A DNA stretch of 45,849 nt, taken from Pseudomonas monteilii NBRC 103158 = DSM 14164 (GTDB lineage: Bacteria > Pseudomonadota > Gammaproteobacteria > Pseudomonadales > Pseudomonadaceae). Each line of letters opens with the position of its first letter. The first letter of the stretch is position 1. The position numbers and the translations under genes are program-made. The notes under the pieces are model-generated. The model was not told the DNA's origin. It saw only the letters and a program-made list of their open reading frames with translations, and ran no database searches. The DNA lies in the NCBI RefSeq assembly GCF_000730605.1, contig NZ_BBIS01000061.1, positions 1-45,849 on the forward strand, written 5' to 3'. Positions 14,829-22,990 of the stretch are shown piece after piece.

Positions 14829-17800
14829 ATGGGTTTCAACCTTTCTGCCTGGGCGCTGCGCAATCGCCAGATCGTCCTGTTCCTGATGATCCTGCTGGCG
14901 GCCATTGGCGCCATGTCCTACACCAAGCTGGGCCAGAGCGAAGACCCGCCGTTCACCTTCAAGGCCATGGTCATCCGTACCTTGTGGCCCGGTGCCAGCG
15001 CCGAGGAAGTGTCGCGCCAGGTTACCGAGCGCATCGAGAAGAAGCTGATGGAAACCGGCGAGTACGAGAGGATCGTCTCGTTCTCACGCCCCGGCGAATC
15101 GCAGGTCACCTTCATGGCCCGTGACTCGCTGCATTCCAAGGACATCCCCGAGCTGTGGTACCAGATCCGCAAGAAGGTCGCGGACATCCGTCACACCTTG
15201 CCACCGGAAATCCAGGGCCCGTTCTTCAACGACGAGTTCGGCACCACCTTCGGTAATATCTATGCGCTGACCGGTGAGGGCTTCGACTACGCGTTGCTCA
15301 AGGATTACGCCGATCGCATCCAGATCCAGCTGCAGCGGGTCAAGGATGTGGGCAAGGTCGAGCTGGTCGGCCTGCAGGACGAGAAAATCTGGATCGAGCT
15401 CTCCAACCTCAAGCTGGCCACCCTTGGCGTGCCACTGCAGGCGGTGCAACAGGCCCTGCAGGAGCAGAACGCGGTGAGCACCGCCGGCTTCTTCGAAACA
15501 CCCAGCGAGCGCCTGCAACTGCGGGTGAGCGGGCGCTTCGACAGCGTCGAACAGATTCGCCAGTTCCCCATCCGCGTGGGTGACCGTACCTTCCGCATCG
15601 GCGATGTCGCCGAGGTGCACCGTGGCTTCAACGACCCGCCCGCGCCGCGCATGCGCTTCATGGGTGAGGATGCCATTGGCCTGGCCGTGTCGATGAAGGA
15701 CGGTGGCGACATTCTGGTGCTGGGCAAGGCCTTGGAAGGCGAATTCGAGCGCTTGGCGCGCAGCCTGCCGGCCGGCATGGAGCTGCGCAAGGTGTCGGAC
15801 CAGCCAGCAGCGGTCAAGGCCGGCGTGGGTGAGTTCGTGCAGGTGCTGGTCGAGGCCCTGGTCATCGTGCTGCTGGTGAGCTTCTTCTCGCTGGGCCTGC
15901 GCACCGGCCTGGTGGTAGCGCTGGCCATCCCGCTGGTGCTGGCCATGACCTTCGCCGCCATGCATTACTTCGGCATCGGCCTGCACAAGATCTCCCTCGG
16001 CGCTTTGGTGCTGGCGCTGGGCTTGCTGGTGGACGACGCGATCATTGCGGTAGAGATGATGGCGATCAAGATGGAGCAGGGCTACGACCGCCTCAAGGCG
16101 GCCAGCTATGCCTGGAGCAGTACTGCCTTCCCGATGCTCACCGGCACCCTGATTACCGCAGCGGGCTTCCTGCCCATCGCTACGGCTGCCTCCAGCACCG
16201 GCGAATACACCCGCTCGATCTTCCAGGTGGTGACCATTGCGTTGCTGACTTCATGGGTGGCGGCGGTGGTGTTCGTGCCTTACCTGGGCGAGCGCCTGCT
16301 GCCAGATCTGGCCAAGTTGCATGCCGCACGCCACGGCAAGGACGGCCACGCGCCAGACCCTTACGCCACGCCGTTCTACCAGCGTGTACGGCGAGTGGTG
16401 GAGTGGTGTGTGCGGCGGCGCAAGACCGTGATTCTGCTGACCATCGCCGCTTTTGTCGGCAGCATCCTGCTGTTCCGTTTCGTGCCCCAGCAGTTCTTCC
16501 CGGCCTCCGGGCGCCCGGAGCTGATGGTTGACCTGAAGCTGGCTGAAGGTGCTTCGCTGGCCAATACCGCCGAGCGGGTCAAACAGTTGGAGGCGCTGCT
16601 CAAGCAGCAGGACGGTATCGACAACTACGTGGCCTATGTGGGCACTGGCTCGCCACGCTTCTACCTGCCGCTGGACCAGCAGCTGCCGGCCGCCAGCTTT
16701 GCCCAGTTCGTGGTGCTGGCCAAGTCGATGGAAGACCGCGAGCGCCTGCGTAGCTGGCTGATCAGCATCGTGGACCAGCAATTCCCCGACCTGCGCGCCC
16801 GCGTTACGCGCCTGGAAAACGGCCCGCCTGTGGGCTACCCGGTGCAGTTCCGGGTGACCGGCGAACACATCGAGAAGGCCCGCGCGCTGGCGCGTGAAGT
16901 GGCTGACAAGGTGCGGGAGAACCCGCATGTGGTCAACGTGCACCTGGACTGGGAAGAACCGAGCAAGGCGGTGTTCCTGGAAATTGACCAGGACCGCGCG
17001 CGTGCCCTGGGCGTGAGCACCTCGCACTTGTCCAGCTTCCTGCAAAGCTCGCTAACCGGTACTACGGTCAGCCAGTACCGCGAAGACAACGAGCTGATCG
17101 AGATTCTGCTGCGCGGCACCCAACAGGAACGCGGTGAACTGGGCAACCTCGGCAGCCTGGCATTGCCCACCGATAACGGCCAGAGCGTAGCGCTGTCGCA
17201 GGTAGCCACCCTGGAATACGGCTTCGAGGAGGGCATTATCTGGCACCGTAACCGCTTGCCGACCGTGACCGTGCGTGCCGATATCTACGACAAGGAGCAA
17301 CCGGCCACGCTGGTGAAGCAGATCGAGCCTACCCTGCGTGACATCCGCGCCAAGCTGCCGGATGGCTACCTGCTGGAGGTCGGCGGCACGGTCGAGGACT
17401 CCGAGCGTGGTCAGAAGTCGGTCAACGCTGGCATGCCGCTGTTCGTGGTGGTGGTGCTGAGTTTGCTGATGATCCAGCTGCGCAGCTTCTCGCGCACGGT
17501 GATGGTGTTCCTCACCGCGCCGCTTGGGCTGATTGGCGTCACCCTGTTCCTGCTGGTGTTCCGCCAGCCGTTCGGCTTTGTCGCCATGCTCGGCACCATT
17601 GCCCTGGCGGGGATGATCATGCGCAACTCGGTGATTCTGGTGGACCAGATCGAGCAGGACATCGCGGCGGGCATGGAGCGCTGGCAGGCAATCATCGAAG
17701 CCACGGTGCGGCGCTTCCGCCCGATTGTGCTGACCGCGCTGGCGGCGGTGCTGGCGATGATTCCGTTGTCACGTAGCGTGTTCTACGGGCCGATGGCGGT

Positions 17801-17894
17801 GGCGATCATGGGCGGGTTGATCGTGGCTACGGTGTTGACCCTGTTGTTCCTGCCGGCGTTGTATGCGGCGTGGTTCAGGGTCAGGAAGGACTGA
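14829..17894 (+). CDS. RND efflux transporter, inner-membrane pump
   Basis: The 1021-residue protein shows the duplicated RND plan: TM1 near residues 12-30, a large periplasmic loop, TM2-6 around 335-480, TM7 near 530, a second periplasmic loop, and TM8-12 from ~860 on. TM4 carries LGLLVDDAIIAVEMM (near residue 400) with the paired Asp residues of the proton relay. The pump uses proton influx to export small hydrophobic or amphiphilic molecules. It starts 6 bases after the adaptor gene. No outer-membrane channel gene follows; a shared TolC/OprM-type channel must be used. It is closer to the MexK/TriC style than to MexB by eye. Substrates are unknown. Confidence 0.94.
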   Translation: MGFNLSAWALRNRQIVLFLMILLAAIGAMSYTKLGQSEDPPFTFKAMVIRTLWPGASAEEVSRQVTERIEKKLMETGEYERIVSFSRPGESQVTFMARDSLHSKDIPELWYQIRKKVADIRHTLPPEIQGPFFNDEFGTTFGNIYALTGEGFDYALLKDYADRIQIQLQRVKDVGKVELVGLQDEKIWIELSNLKLATLGVPLQAVQQALQEQNAVSTAGFFETPSERLQLRVSGRFDSVEQIRQFPIRVGDRTFRIGDVAEVHRGFNDPPAPRMRFMGEDAIGLAVSMKDGGDILVLGKALEGEFERLARSLPAGMELRKVSDQPAAVKAGVGEFVQVLVEALVIVLLVSFFSLGLRTGLVVALAIPLVLAMTFAAMHYFGIGLHKISLGALVLALGLLVDDAIIAVEMMAIKMEQGYDRLKAASYAWSSTAFPMLTGTLITAAGFLPIATAASSTGEYTRSIFQVVTIALLTSWVAAVVFVPYLGERLLPDLAKLHAARHGKDGHAPDPYATPFYQRVRRVVEWCVRRRKTVILLTIAAFVGSILLFRFVPQQFFPASGRPELMVDLKLAEGASLANTAERVKQLEALLKQQDGIDNYVAYVGTGSPRFYLPLDQQLPAASFAQFVVLAKSMEDRERLRSWLISIVDQQFPDLRARVTRLENGPPVGYPVQFRVTGEHIEKARALAREVADKVRENPHVVNVHLDWEEPSKAVFLEIDQDRARALGVSTSHLSSFLQSSLTGTTVSQYREDNELIEILLRGTQQERGELGNLGSLALPTDNGQSVALSQVATLEYGFEEGIIWHRNRLPTVTVRADIYDKEQPATLVKQIEPTLRDIRAKLPDGYLLEVGGTVEDSERGQKSVNAGMPLFVVVVLSLLMIQLRSFSRTVMVFLTAPLGLIGVTLFLLVFRQPFGFVAMLGTIALAGMIMRNSVILVDQIEQDIAAGMERWQAIIEATVRRFRPIVLTALAAVLAMIPLSRSVFYGPMAVAIMGGLIVATVLTLLFLPALYAAWFRVRKD

Positions 17895-17901
17895 AGACCG
17901 C

Positions 17902-17924
17902 AGGGGGCTGCAAAGCAGCCCCCT
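17902..17924. terminator. Bidirectional terminator between the RND pump and the DUF4197 gene
   Basis: A perfect 10-base stem, AGGGGGCTGC with its complement around AAA, lies between two convergent stops (17894 and 17932). There are no long T runs, but the stem is strong. Confidence 0.65.
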
Positions 17925-17931
17925 AGGGGCA

Positions 17932-18621
17932 TCAGAGGGCGCCGAAGACTTTTTTGGCCAGGCTGGTAGCCGCTTCAGCCGGGTTCTGGCGAATGCTTTG
18001 CTCCTGCTTGCCGATCATTTCGAACAGACCGTCCAGCGCCTTTTCGGTCACGTAGTTCTCGATGCTGGCGCTCTTGGCATCCACCACACCGAGCGCCACG
18101 GCCTGCCCGGCAAAGTTGTTGTACTGCTGGGCCAGGCCAACCTTGTCGGTAGCCTGCTTAACGATCGGCAGGAACTTGGCGCGGATCTGCTCACGGCTGC
18201 TCTTGTTCAGGTACTGGGTGGCCGAGTCGTCACCGCCGCTGAGGATGCCTTTGGCATCGGTCACGCTCATGTTCTTCACGGCATCCACCAGAATTGCCTG
18301 GGCCTGCGGCACGGCAGCTTCGGCAGCCTTGTTCATGCTGGTTTCCAGCGCTTCGACCTGTTCACCTTTGCCGAACATTTTCATTGCCTTGGCGGCTTTG
18401 CCCAGGTTGCCCGGCAATTCGATGCGCACGTCCGGGTTGTTGCTGAAGCCGCCTGGGGTGCTCAGTTGCTTGACGGCCAGCTGCGCGCCTTGGGTCAGGG
18501 CATCTTTCAGGCCGCCGGTGGCGTCTTTCTGGGTCAGGTCACCCAGCGACAGGGCCAGCGCACTGGCCGACAGCAGCAGGCCGGCGCACAGGGTGGTGAA
18601 ACGCAGGGAGGTGCGGATCAT
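17932..18621 (-). CDS. Periplasmic DUF4197 family protein
   Basis: The 229-residue product has a Sec signal peptide (hydrophobic residues ~7-24, likely cleavage after SALA). The mature part is the DUF4197 helical domain: GLKDALTQGAQLAVKQLS near 36, LPGNLGKAAKAMKMFGKG near 70, GILSGGDDSATQYL near 125, and the C-terminal ALDGLFEMIGKQEQSIRQNP. The function of this family is not known. The start at 18621 has AAGGA upstream; the open frame continues upstream without a ribosome binding site. It lies downstream of plsB on the same strand, separated by a large inverted repeat at 18716-18765. Confidence 0.9.
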   Translation of the reverse strand: MIRTSLRFTTLCAGLLLSASALALSLGDLTQKDATGGLKDALTQGAQLAVKQLSTPGGFSNNPDVRIELPGNLGKAAKAMKMFGKGEQVEALETSMNKAAEAAVPQAQAILVDAVKNMSVTDAKGILSGGDDSATQYLNKSSREQIRAKFLPIVKQATDKVGLAQQYNNFAGQAVALGVVDAKSASIENYVTEKALDGLFEMIGKQEQSIRQNPAEAATSLAKKVFGAL

Positions 18622-18715
18622 GAAGCTTTCCTTCTGGAGAGGTAGTGTTGCGGATTTTCCCGGCTGGTGAGGGGTTGTCAATCGTTGGCTGCAGGTGTTC
18701 GCCGTTGGTCTTGCA

Positions 18716-18765
18716 GCGCCTGTGAGATCAAGCGCCGCCCGCGCGGCGCTCGATCTCACAGGCGC
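18716..18765. repeat. Large inverted repeat between plsB and the DUF4197 gene
   Basis: GCGCCTGTGAGATC at 18716-18729 and its complement at 18752-18765 enclose a second stem AGCGCCGC / GCGGCGCT, giving 22 paired positions with one mismatch (18730/18751) and a 4-base loop. The size and sequence type resemble the intergenic repeats of P. putida rather than a simple terminator, though it may also end plsB transcripts. Confidence 0.65.
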
Positions 18766-18787
18766 AACAACTGTCACGCCGGTCACA

Positions 18788-21274
18788 TCAGGGGGGCGAA
18801 GTTTCCAGGCCATCGTCACGGTGCAGGGCCACTTGGCGGATCGACAGGCGTAGCTCCGCAGACAACACACGCTTGGCCACGCCCTCGGCCAGTTCGCCGA
18901 GTTTGTCGTGGTAACCCAGCTTGCCTTGAGCGTCGGCATGCAGCACGCCTTGCTCAAGCAGGGTCTGGATGAAGTGGCGGAACAGCGTTTTGTCGAAGAA
19001 CTCCGGGGCATTCAGGCCATGCAGGATCGACAGGCGTTGGGCCATCATCACGCACAGGTCTTCCAGCGCCTCGGCGCTGAGGCTGTTCTGCCCGTTGTTG
19101 AGCAGCAGCGAAGTGGCCATGTAGAAGCGCTGCAGGGTCTGGGTGATGGTGCGGGCGAGCAGGGTCAGCAACACGAACTGCCGCGAGCTGGGCGCCGGGC
19201 GCACATACACCTCGCCGTCCATGCGCAGCAGGCCTTGCTCCACCAGCGCGGCCAGCCACTGGTCGATCACTTCCTCCAGTTGCTCTGGCGTCCAGCGCAA
19301 GAACAGTTCGGCCTGCAGGTACGGGTACAGCGCCTGTACATACTGGCCCAGCAATTCGCGGCTCATGCGCGAGCTGCTGAGGAAGAAGCTGGCCAGCAGC
19401 GCCGGCAGGGCGAAGATGTGCAGCACGTTGTTGCGGTAGTAGGTCATCAGGACCGCATTGCCTTCATCCAGGTACAGGATGCGGCCCAGGGCGTCCTTCT
19501 GTTCGGCCACCAGGTTCATGCTGCGTACATGTTCGATCAGCGCCTGGCCGTCGCCGTCGGGCAGGGTGGTATGGGGCGAGTAGGGCACTTGGCGCAGCAG
19601 CGCCAGGTACAGGTCCAGCACGCGGGTCAGGGCGCGTTCGTCCAGGGCCAGGCGGCTGGTGGACAGCAGCGCCAGGGCCACCAGGTTGACCGGGTTGATG
19701 GCAGCCGCCTCGTTCAGGTGACGGGCCACGGTTTCACCCAGGCGGGTGGTGGTAGCGTTGAGCCATTCCGGGCGGTACTGCGGGCCATGGTCTTGCTCAC
19801 GCCAGCCGGGCTGTTGTTCGTCGAGGAAGCCGGCCAGGCGGATCGGCTCGCCGAAGTTGACGTAGACCTGGCCAAAGCGCTGCTTGAGCGCGCCAAACAC
19901 CTTAAAGATGTCGAACACCGACTCCTTCTTCTTGCTGGCACCGCGCAGTTCGCCCAGGTAGGTACGGCCTTCGAGTACGCGCTCGTAGCCGATGTACACC
20001 GGCACGAACACGATCGGCGTGCGTGACGAGCGCAGGAAACTGCGCAGGGTGATGGCCAGCATCCCGGTACGTGGTTGCAGCATGCGCCCGGTACGCGAGC
20101 GGCCGCCTTCAACGAAGTACTCGACCGGGAAGCCCTTGGTGTACAGGGTGTGCAGGTACTCGTTGAACACGGCGGTGTACAACGGGTTGCCCTTGAACGT
20201 GCGGCGCATGAAGAACGCACCGCCACGGCGCAGCAGGTTGCCCACTACCGGCATGTTGAGGTTGATGCCCGCAGCCACGTGCGGCGGGGTGAGGCCGTTG
20301 CGGAACAGCAGGTACGAAAGCAGCAGGTAGTCGATGTGGCTGCGGTGGCACGGCACGTAGATCACTTCGTGGCCGGGGGCGATGCCCTGCACGTGCTCGA
20401 TGTGGTTGACCTTGATGCCGTCGTAAATCTTGTTCCAGAACCAGCTCAGCACCACTTCAAGGAAGCGGATGGCGGTGTAGGTGTAGTCCGAGGCAATCTC
20501 GTTGCCATAGCGCAGTGCCTGGGCTTCGGCTTTGGCCAGCGGCAGGTTCTCGCGCTGTGCCTCGTCGACGATGGCCTGGCGCACTTGCGGGGCGTGCACC
20601 AGGCCTTTGACCAGGTTGCGCCGGTGCGAGATGTCCGGGCCGATGACCGCTGTCTTGAGGTTGCGAAAATGCACGCGCATCAGGCGTTGGGCCATGCGCA
20701 CGGTGCGCTCGTGCCCTTTGTTGTGCTGCACCAGTTCGCGCAGGTGGATAGGCGCGGAGAACTGCACCCGGGTCTTGCGCCCCAGAATCAACACGGTCAG
20801 CAGCCGGCGCAGGCGCCCGGTAACCGCCCAGCTGTCGGCGAACAGCAGCTTCCACGGGCTGGATTCACTGGCCGGGGTCTGGCCCCAGAACACGCTGACG
20901 GGAATGATCTGCGCATCTTCCTCGGCATGCTGGGTGACGGCAGCGACCAGGCGTTCAAGCGTCGGTGGCGCGCCGCTTTTGTCCTGCCGGCCCAGCCAGT
21001 CCGGGTCGGGGGTCAGGTAGAAGAACCCGGCCGGCTCCTGCAGTGGGCCCACGGCTACCGGCAATACCGGGCGCGGCAGCCCCGCTTTGGTGCATTCGTG
21101 GTCGAGCACGGCCAGGTCGGTGAGCGCGGGCGACGGCAGTGCGTAGAACACCGGCCTGCTGCGGTCGAGGTTGAGGGACATGGACGACTGGTTGATGGTC
21201 TCGGAGCGCACCCACAGGTACAACAGGCGACGCAGGCCGCCGAAGATCAGGCGGTGCAGGGGGGAACGGGTCAT
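18788..21274 (-). CDS. plsB: Glycerol-3-phosphate 1-O-acyltransferase
   Basis: PlsB transfers an acyl group from acyl-ACP or acyl-CoA to sn-glycerol-3-phosphate, the first step of phospholipid synthesis at the inner membrane. The 828-residue length is normal. The four acyltransferase motifs are visible: PCHRSHIDYLLLSY (His/Asp catalytic pair, near residue 309), GAFFMRRTFKGN near 354, YFVEGGRSRTGR near 387, and the segment IVFVPVYIGYERV near 420. The N-terminus MTRSPLHRLIFGGLRRLLYLWV is basic and hydrophobic, fitting membrane association. It is divergent from the cold-shock gene. Confidence 0.96.
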   Translation of the reverse strand: MTRSPLHRLIFGGLRRLLYLWVRSETINQSSMSLNLDRSRPVFYALPSPALTDLAVLDHECTKAGLPRPVLPVAVGPLQEPAGFFYLTPDPDWLGRQDKSGAPPTLERLVAAVTQHAEEDAQIIPVSVFWGQTPASESSPWKLLFADSWAVTGRLRRLLTVLILGRKTRVQFSAPIHLRELVQHNKGHERTVRMAQRLMRVHFRNLKTAVIGPDISHRRNLVKGLVHAPQVRQAIVDEAQRENLPLAKAEAQALRYGNEIASDYTYTAIRFLEVVLSWFWNKIYDGIKVNHIEHVQGIAPGHEVIYVPCHRSHIDYLLLSYLLFRNGLTPPHVAAGINLNMPVVGNLLRRGGAFFMRRTFKGNPLYTAVFNEYLHTLYTKGFPVEYFVEGGRSRTGRMLQPRTGMLAITLRSFLRSSRTPIVFVPVYIGYERVLEGRTYLGELRGASKKKESVFDIFKVFGALKQRFGQVYVNFGEPIRLAGFLDEQQPGWREQDHGPQYRPEWLNATTTRLGETVARHLNEAAAINPVNLVALALLSTSRLALDERALTRVLDLYLALLRQVPYSPHTTLPDGDGQALIEHVRSMNLVAEQKDALGRILYLDEGNAVLMTYYRNNVLHIFALPALLASFFLSSSRMSRELLGQYVQALYPYLQAELFLRWTPEQLEEVIDQWLAALVEQGLLRMDGEVYVRPAPSSRQFVLLTLLARTITQTLQRFYMATSLLLNNGQNSLSAEALEDLCVMMAQRLSILHGLNAPEFFDKTLFRHFIQTLLEQGVLHADAQGKLGYHDKLGELAEGVAKRVLSAELRLSIRQVALHRDDGLETSPP

Positions 21275-21399
21275 GGGGTGTGTGCCCTGGGTGTGATGTT
21301 CAGGTGAGTATCCAGCTAATTAGTCTGCCGTATCGGCGTAAGTTCAGCAAAAATCGGCCAACTGCGGGGGCCGTCATCAATTTTTTTTGTTCTGTGTCA

Positions 21400-21471
21400 T
21401 ATACTCGGCCTGCCACTTGCAGGATATTTCGGCAAGCGGCGTTGGCACGGGGCAGGTGACCCTATGCCTGC
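21400..21471 (+). promoter_or_regulatory. Probable promoter and structured leader of the cold-shock gene
   Basis: TATACT at 21400-21405 is a good -10 box without a clear -35. The transcript would have a leader of ~97 bases. In it CCTGC (21409-21413), GCAGG (21419-21423), GCAGG (21452-21456) and CCTGC (21467-21471) can pair in more than one way, which would allow two alternative folds. Confidence 0.35.
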
Positions 21472-21508
21472 ACGGCGATCTTCACAATAAAAATCCGGAG
21501 TAGTTCAG

Positions 21509-21718
21509 ATGTCGTCTCGTGAGACTGGGAACGTAAAGTGGTTCAACGATGCCAAGGGTTATGGCTTCATTCAGCGCGAAGGTGGTGCGGATGTATTCGT
21601 CCACTATCGGGCGATCCGCGGTGAGGGGCATCGTACCCTGGTCGAAGGGCAGCGCGTGGAATACGCCTGCGTGCAGGGCCAGAAAGGCCTGCAAGCCGAA
21701 GACGTAGTGGGCCTCTGA
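21509..21718 (+). CDS. Cold-shock domain protein
   Basis: The 69-residue product is a single cold-shock domain that binds single-stranded RNA or DNA. Both RNA-binding motifs are present: RNP1 KGYGFIQ at residues ~17-23 and RNP2 VFVHY at ~30-34, after the usual start TGNVKWFNDA. Such proteins melt RNA structure and tune translation. A ribosome binding site CCGGAG precedes the ATG. It has a long leader, as is common for cspA-type genes, but whether it is cold-induced cannot be told. A hairpin follows at 21733-21774. Confidence 0.93.
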   Translation: MSSRETGNVKWFNDAKGYGFIQREGGADVFVHYRAIRGEGHRTLVEGQRVEYACVQGQKGLQAEDVVGL

Positions 21719-21732
21719 GCCTTTTGCGGTAG

Positions 21733-21774
21733 GCCTCAAGCTGCAAGTTGACCGTGTAACTTGCAGCCTGAAGC
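21733..21774. terminator. Hairpin between convergent cold-shock and hypothetical genes
   Basis: GCCTCAAGCTGCAAGTT at 21733-21749 pairs with 21758-21774 with two mismatches around an 8-base loop. It sits between convergent stops at 21718 and 21783 and probably works for both strands, though no T run follows. Confidence 0.55.
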
Positions 21775-21782
21775 AACCTGTT

Positions 21783-22160
21783 TCAGCTGGTGCGCCAGGT
21801 GATTTCCTCTTCACCGTCGGCGCTGATGCGGACCCAGCGGTCGGCATCTTCTTCCCCGTCTTCCTCTACCCAGCCACCCGGCGCGCAGCGCACTTCCACA
21901 CCCAGTGCGGCGAAGGCGGCGCGGGCGCAGGCGACATCATCAGCCCATGGCGTCTGGTCGCTTTCCAGGTACAGGCTGTTCCATTTCCCTACAGCCTTGG
22001 GTAACCAGGTGACCGGAATGTTACCGGCCTGGCATTTGAAGGTGTGGCCTTTCTGCTTCCATTCGCTGCACGGGCCGATTGCCTGGGCGAGCCACTCGGC
22101 AATCTGCTTGTGGTCGACGTCGGCGTCCTTCAGGTAGATCTCGATATCAGGTTGGCGCAT
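21783..22160 (-). CDS. Conserved hypothetical protein downstream of rlmA
   Basis: The 125-residue acidic protein has a mixed alpha/beta look: MRQPDIEIYLKDADVDHKQI at the start, then GHTFKCQAGNIPVTWLPKAVGKWNSLYLES, then a Glu/Asp-rich C-terminal part with DADRWVRISADGEEEITW. It has no signal peptide or membrane segment. It starts 17 bases after the rlmA stop on the same strand, so it is the last gene of a dapE-rlmA unit. I do not recognise a function. Confidence 0.8.
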   Translation of the reverse strand: MRQPDIEIYLKDADVDHKQIAEWLAQAIGPCSEWKQKGHTFKCQAGNIPVTWLPKAVGKWNSLYLESDQTPWADDVACARAAFAALGVEVRCAPGGWVEEDGEEDADRWVRISADGEEEITWRTS

Positions 22161-22177
22161 AAGGGCTCCGGGTGTGC

Positions 22178-22990
22178 TCAGTCTTGGCGCACGAAATAGT
22201 CATAACGCATGGAAACCGTCACCTCGAACGGCTCGGCCTGGTCGATGACCAGCGCGCGTTTTTCGGCGCTGGCGCGCCAGCCGTGCGGGGTCATGGCCAG
22301 CAGGTCGGCGCGGGCCTTGGGTTCGGCCAGGCTCAGGCGGAACTCAAGGGTTTCGCTGTGGGCATGGGCCATGCCTTCGGGGACCAGGGCCAGGTGTTTG
22401 TCGTCGGCGTAAGGGCGTACTTCATCGTAGAGCACTTCGCGCAGCTCCATCAGGTGGCCGCTGGTAGGGCCGACCCGCATCAGGCCGCCGCCGGGGCTGA
22501 GCAGGCGCTTGGCCTCGGCCCAGTCCAGCGGGCTGAATACGCTGGCGATGAACTGGCAACTGGCGTCGGCCAAAGGCACGCGGGCCATGCTGGCAACCAT
22601 CCAGGTGACTTCCGGTGCGCGACGGCAGGCACGCTTTACCGCCTCGCGGGAAATGTCCAGCGCGTAACCGTCGGCGGCCGGCAGGGCCTGGGCGATCTGT
22701 GCGGTGTAGTAACCCTCGCCGCAGCCGATGTCGAGCCAGGCGCCGGGCTGGCGCTCGGCGGCAAGCTCGGCCAGGCGGCTGGCCACCGGGGCATAGTGCC
22801 CGGCATCGAGGAAATCGCGACGGGCTTCGACCATGGCCTGGTTGTCACCCGGGTCGCGGCTGTTCTTGTGCTGTACCGGCAGCAGGTTCAGGTAACCTTG
22901 GCGGGCGCGGTCGAAGCGGTGGCCGGCCGGGCACACCACACCGTTGTCGAGCCGGCTCAGCGGCGCCTGGCAAAGGGGGCAGGCGAGCAT
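22178..22990 (-). CDS. rlmA: 23S rRNA (guanine-N1)-methyltransferase RlmA
   Basis: RlmA methylates G745 of 23S rRNA at N1 in Gram-negative bacteria. The 270-residue product has the N-terminal zinc ribbon CPLC (residues 4-7) with CPAGH near 20-24, the link FDRARQGYLNLLPVQHK, the SAM-binding motif WLDIGCGEGYYT near 84, and the later block VFSPLDWAEAKRLLSPGG. The start codon overlaps the dapE stop by one base, so translation is probably coupled. A tetracycline/tylosin-type TlrB relative is less likely given the host. Confidence 0.92.
   Translation of the reverse strand: MLACPLCQAPLSRLDNGVVCPAGHRFDRARQGYLNLLPVQHKNSRDPGDNQAMVEARRDFLDAGHYAPVASRLAELAAERQPGAWLDIGCGEGYYTAQIAQALPAADGYALDISREAVKRACRRAPEVTWMVASMARVPLADASCQFIASVFSPLDWAEAKRLLSPGGGLMRVGPTSGHLMELREVLYDEVRPYADDKHLALVPEGMAHAHSETLEFRLSLAEPKARADLLAMTPHGWRASAEKRALVIDQAEPFEVTVSMRYDYFVRQD

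Noticed and set aside
22178..22990. Antibiotic-resistance methyltransferase of the TlrB type
   Set aside because: It belongs to the same superfamily, but the dapE-rlmA context is housekeeping and a Gram-negative host points to RlmA (G745).
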